A DNA stretch of 13,371 nt from RSA11 sp965652565 (lineage in GTDB: Bacteria > Actinomycetota > Thermoleophilia > Solirubrobacterales > 70-9): positions 1 to 13,371 of the forward strand of contig CBFGWL010000077.1 of NCBI GenBank assembly GCA_965652565.1, in the 5' to 3' direction. The notes under the pieces are model-generated. The model was not told the DNA's origin. It saw only the letters and a program-made list of their open reading frames with translations, and made no database searches. Each line of letters starts with the position of its first letter. Positions within the stretch are counted from its first letter, which is position 1. A program made the position numbers and the translations under genes. Positions 12,562 through 13,371 of the stretch are shown one piece after another.

Positions 12562-13371
12562 TCAGCCGCCGCCCATGGCGTTGCGGCGGGCGCGCTCGGC
12601 TGCCTCACGGGCGCGCTCCTCGTACTCCTTGCGCAGCCGCTCCGCGGCCTCCGCCTGGCGCTGCTCGGCCAGCTTGCGCGCCTCGAGTGCCTGCTGGCGC
12701 GCCTCAACCGCAACCTGCCGCTGTAGCTGCTTCTCGAGCGCCTCGAGGCGCTTCTGAGCCTCGGCGACGGCGCGCTCCTCGGCCTCCTTGCGCACCCTCT
12801 CCTGCTCCTCGCGCAGGCGGGCCTCGATCTCCGCCGCCACCTTGCGCTCGGCGGCCTCGCGGGCGCGCTCGGCCTCCTCCTCGGCGCGCCGGCGGATCTC
12901 GTCAAGCTCCTCCTTCATCTTGGCCTCAGCCTCCGCACGGGCGCGGGCCTCCGCCTCGCGCGCGACGCGCTCGACCAGGCTCTCGAACCGCCGCTGCCAG
13001 CGCACGGCCTCCTGCTCGGCGTGCGTGCGCTTCTCGATCTCCGCGCCGACGCGGCGCTCGGCGTCCTCGTTCGCCATCTCGATGTCGCGGCGGGCCTTCT
13101 GCGCGGTCTCCTCCGCCTTGCGCTCGGCGGCTGCGATGCGCTCCTCCGCCTCCTGCTCCGCGCGCTCGCGAGCCTGGTCGGCGGCCCGCGCGGCGAGCTC
13201 CCTCGCCCGCTTGGCGGCCTGCTGCTTGAGCTTGGCCGTCACCTCGCGCAGCTTCGCCTGGGCGCGAGCGCGCAGCTCCTCGCGCGCCTCGGCGATGCGC
13301 TGCTCGGCGCTCTCCTGCGCCTCCGCCTGGGCGCGCGCTACGCGCTCCTCAGCCTCGCGCTCGGCGCGCTC
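12562..13371 (-). CDS. Ala/Glu/Arg-rich coiled-coil protein, partial
   Basis: C-terminal part of a gene that enters from the right edge; at least 269 codons are open with no stop and the true start lies outside the window. Nearly the whole visible protein is one long helical coiled coil of Glu, Ala, Arg, Lys and Gln in heptad-like blocks (for example EEAERAREAAERKVAAEIEA), ending in RRNAMGGG. There are few hydrophobic stretches, no membrane helix and no enzymatic motif. A Trp/Phe-containing break (VRWQRRFESLVERV) interrupts the charged pattern. Codon third positions are almost all G or C in this frame only, supporting a real gene. It may be a structural or cytoskeletal filament protein, or the tail of a larger modular one; similar composition arises easily in high-GC genomes, so matches to TolA or IF2-like proteins would mean little. 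Confidence 0.72.
   Translation of the reverse strand, partial: ERAEREAEERVARAQAEAQESAEQRIAEAREELRARAQAKLREVTAKLKQQAAKRARELAARAADQARERAEQEAEERIAAAERKAEETAQKARRDIEMANEDAERRVGAEIEKRTHAEQEAVRWQRRFESLVERVAREAEARARAEAEAKMKEELDEIRRRAEEEAERAREAAERKVAAEIEARLREEQERVRKEAEERAVAEAQKRLEALEKQLQRQVAVEARQQALEARKLAEQRQAEAAERLRKEYEERAREAAERARRNAMGGG

Noticed and set aside
1..13371. tRNA, rRNA, transposase or phage genes
   Set aside because: No cloverleaf-like sequence, rRNA signature, IS ends or phage proteins were seen on either strand.

Overview
The window is very GC-rich with strong G/C third-position bias and densely packed genes. Some starts carry AAGGAGG-type ribosome-binding sites; others have none but sit 7-8 bases after a TAnnnT element, as in leaderless actinobacterial genes. 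The gene set (VLCAD-type acyl-CoA dehydrogenase, thiolase, PucR/CdaR regulator, a DUF5679-like mini-protein, tandem S51 peptidases) suggests a high-GC actinobacterium, perhaps of the Thermoleophilia/Solirubrobacterales. That placement is inferred; there is no rRNA or other marker here.

Layout. 1-232 is a non-coding array of short motifs alternating in orientation every ~30 bp (60-bp period) and able to fold into hairpins. A 30-bp tandem repeat (277-369) follows. 374-1992 (minus) holds two tandem, one-base-overlapping peptidase E-like serine hydrolases. 2184-5386 is a beta-oxidation block: acyl-CoA dehydrogenase (plus), facing a thiolase and a small helical protein (minus). A perfect palindrome (5435-5452) lies in the thiolase promoter. 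5519-6675 (plus) is a rhodanese overlapping by one base a membrane protein with a KPG-repeat tail and coiled coil. 6694-7593 (minus) is a bacterial voltage-gated sodium-channel homologue. 7755-9361 (plus) carries a 48-residue DUF5679-like protein, then a PAS protein overlapping by 4 bases a metallo-beta-lactamase-fold hydrolase. 9449-12546 (plus) is an ammonium transporter, a P-II protein and a PucR-type regulator, with a 12-bp perfect hairpin before the regulator. 12562 to the right edge (minus) is the C-terminal part of an Ala/Glu/Arg-rich coiled-coil protein.

How the genes fit together. Dehydrogenase and thiolase catalyse the first and last steps of fatty-acid beta-oxidation, and the palindrome is a plausible site for an acyl-CoA-responsive repressor. 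Amt and P-II form the classic ammonium uptake and sensing pair; this P-II lacks the tyrosine usually uridylylated or adenylylated, so control by effector binding alone is likely. The PucR regulator directly downstream may also act in nitrogen control. The least explained parts are the left-edge repeat array, the rhodanese/KPG-repeat pair and the PAS/MBL pair. No CRISPR array, transposase, phage gene, tRNA or rRNA is visible.
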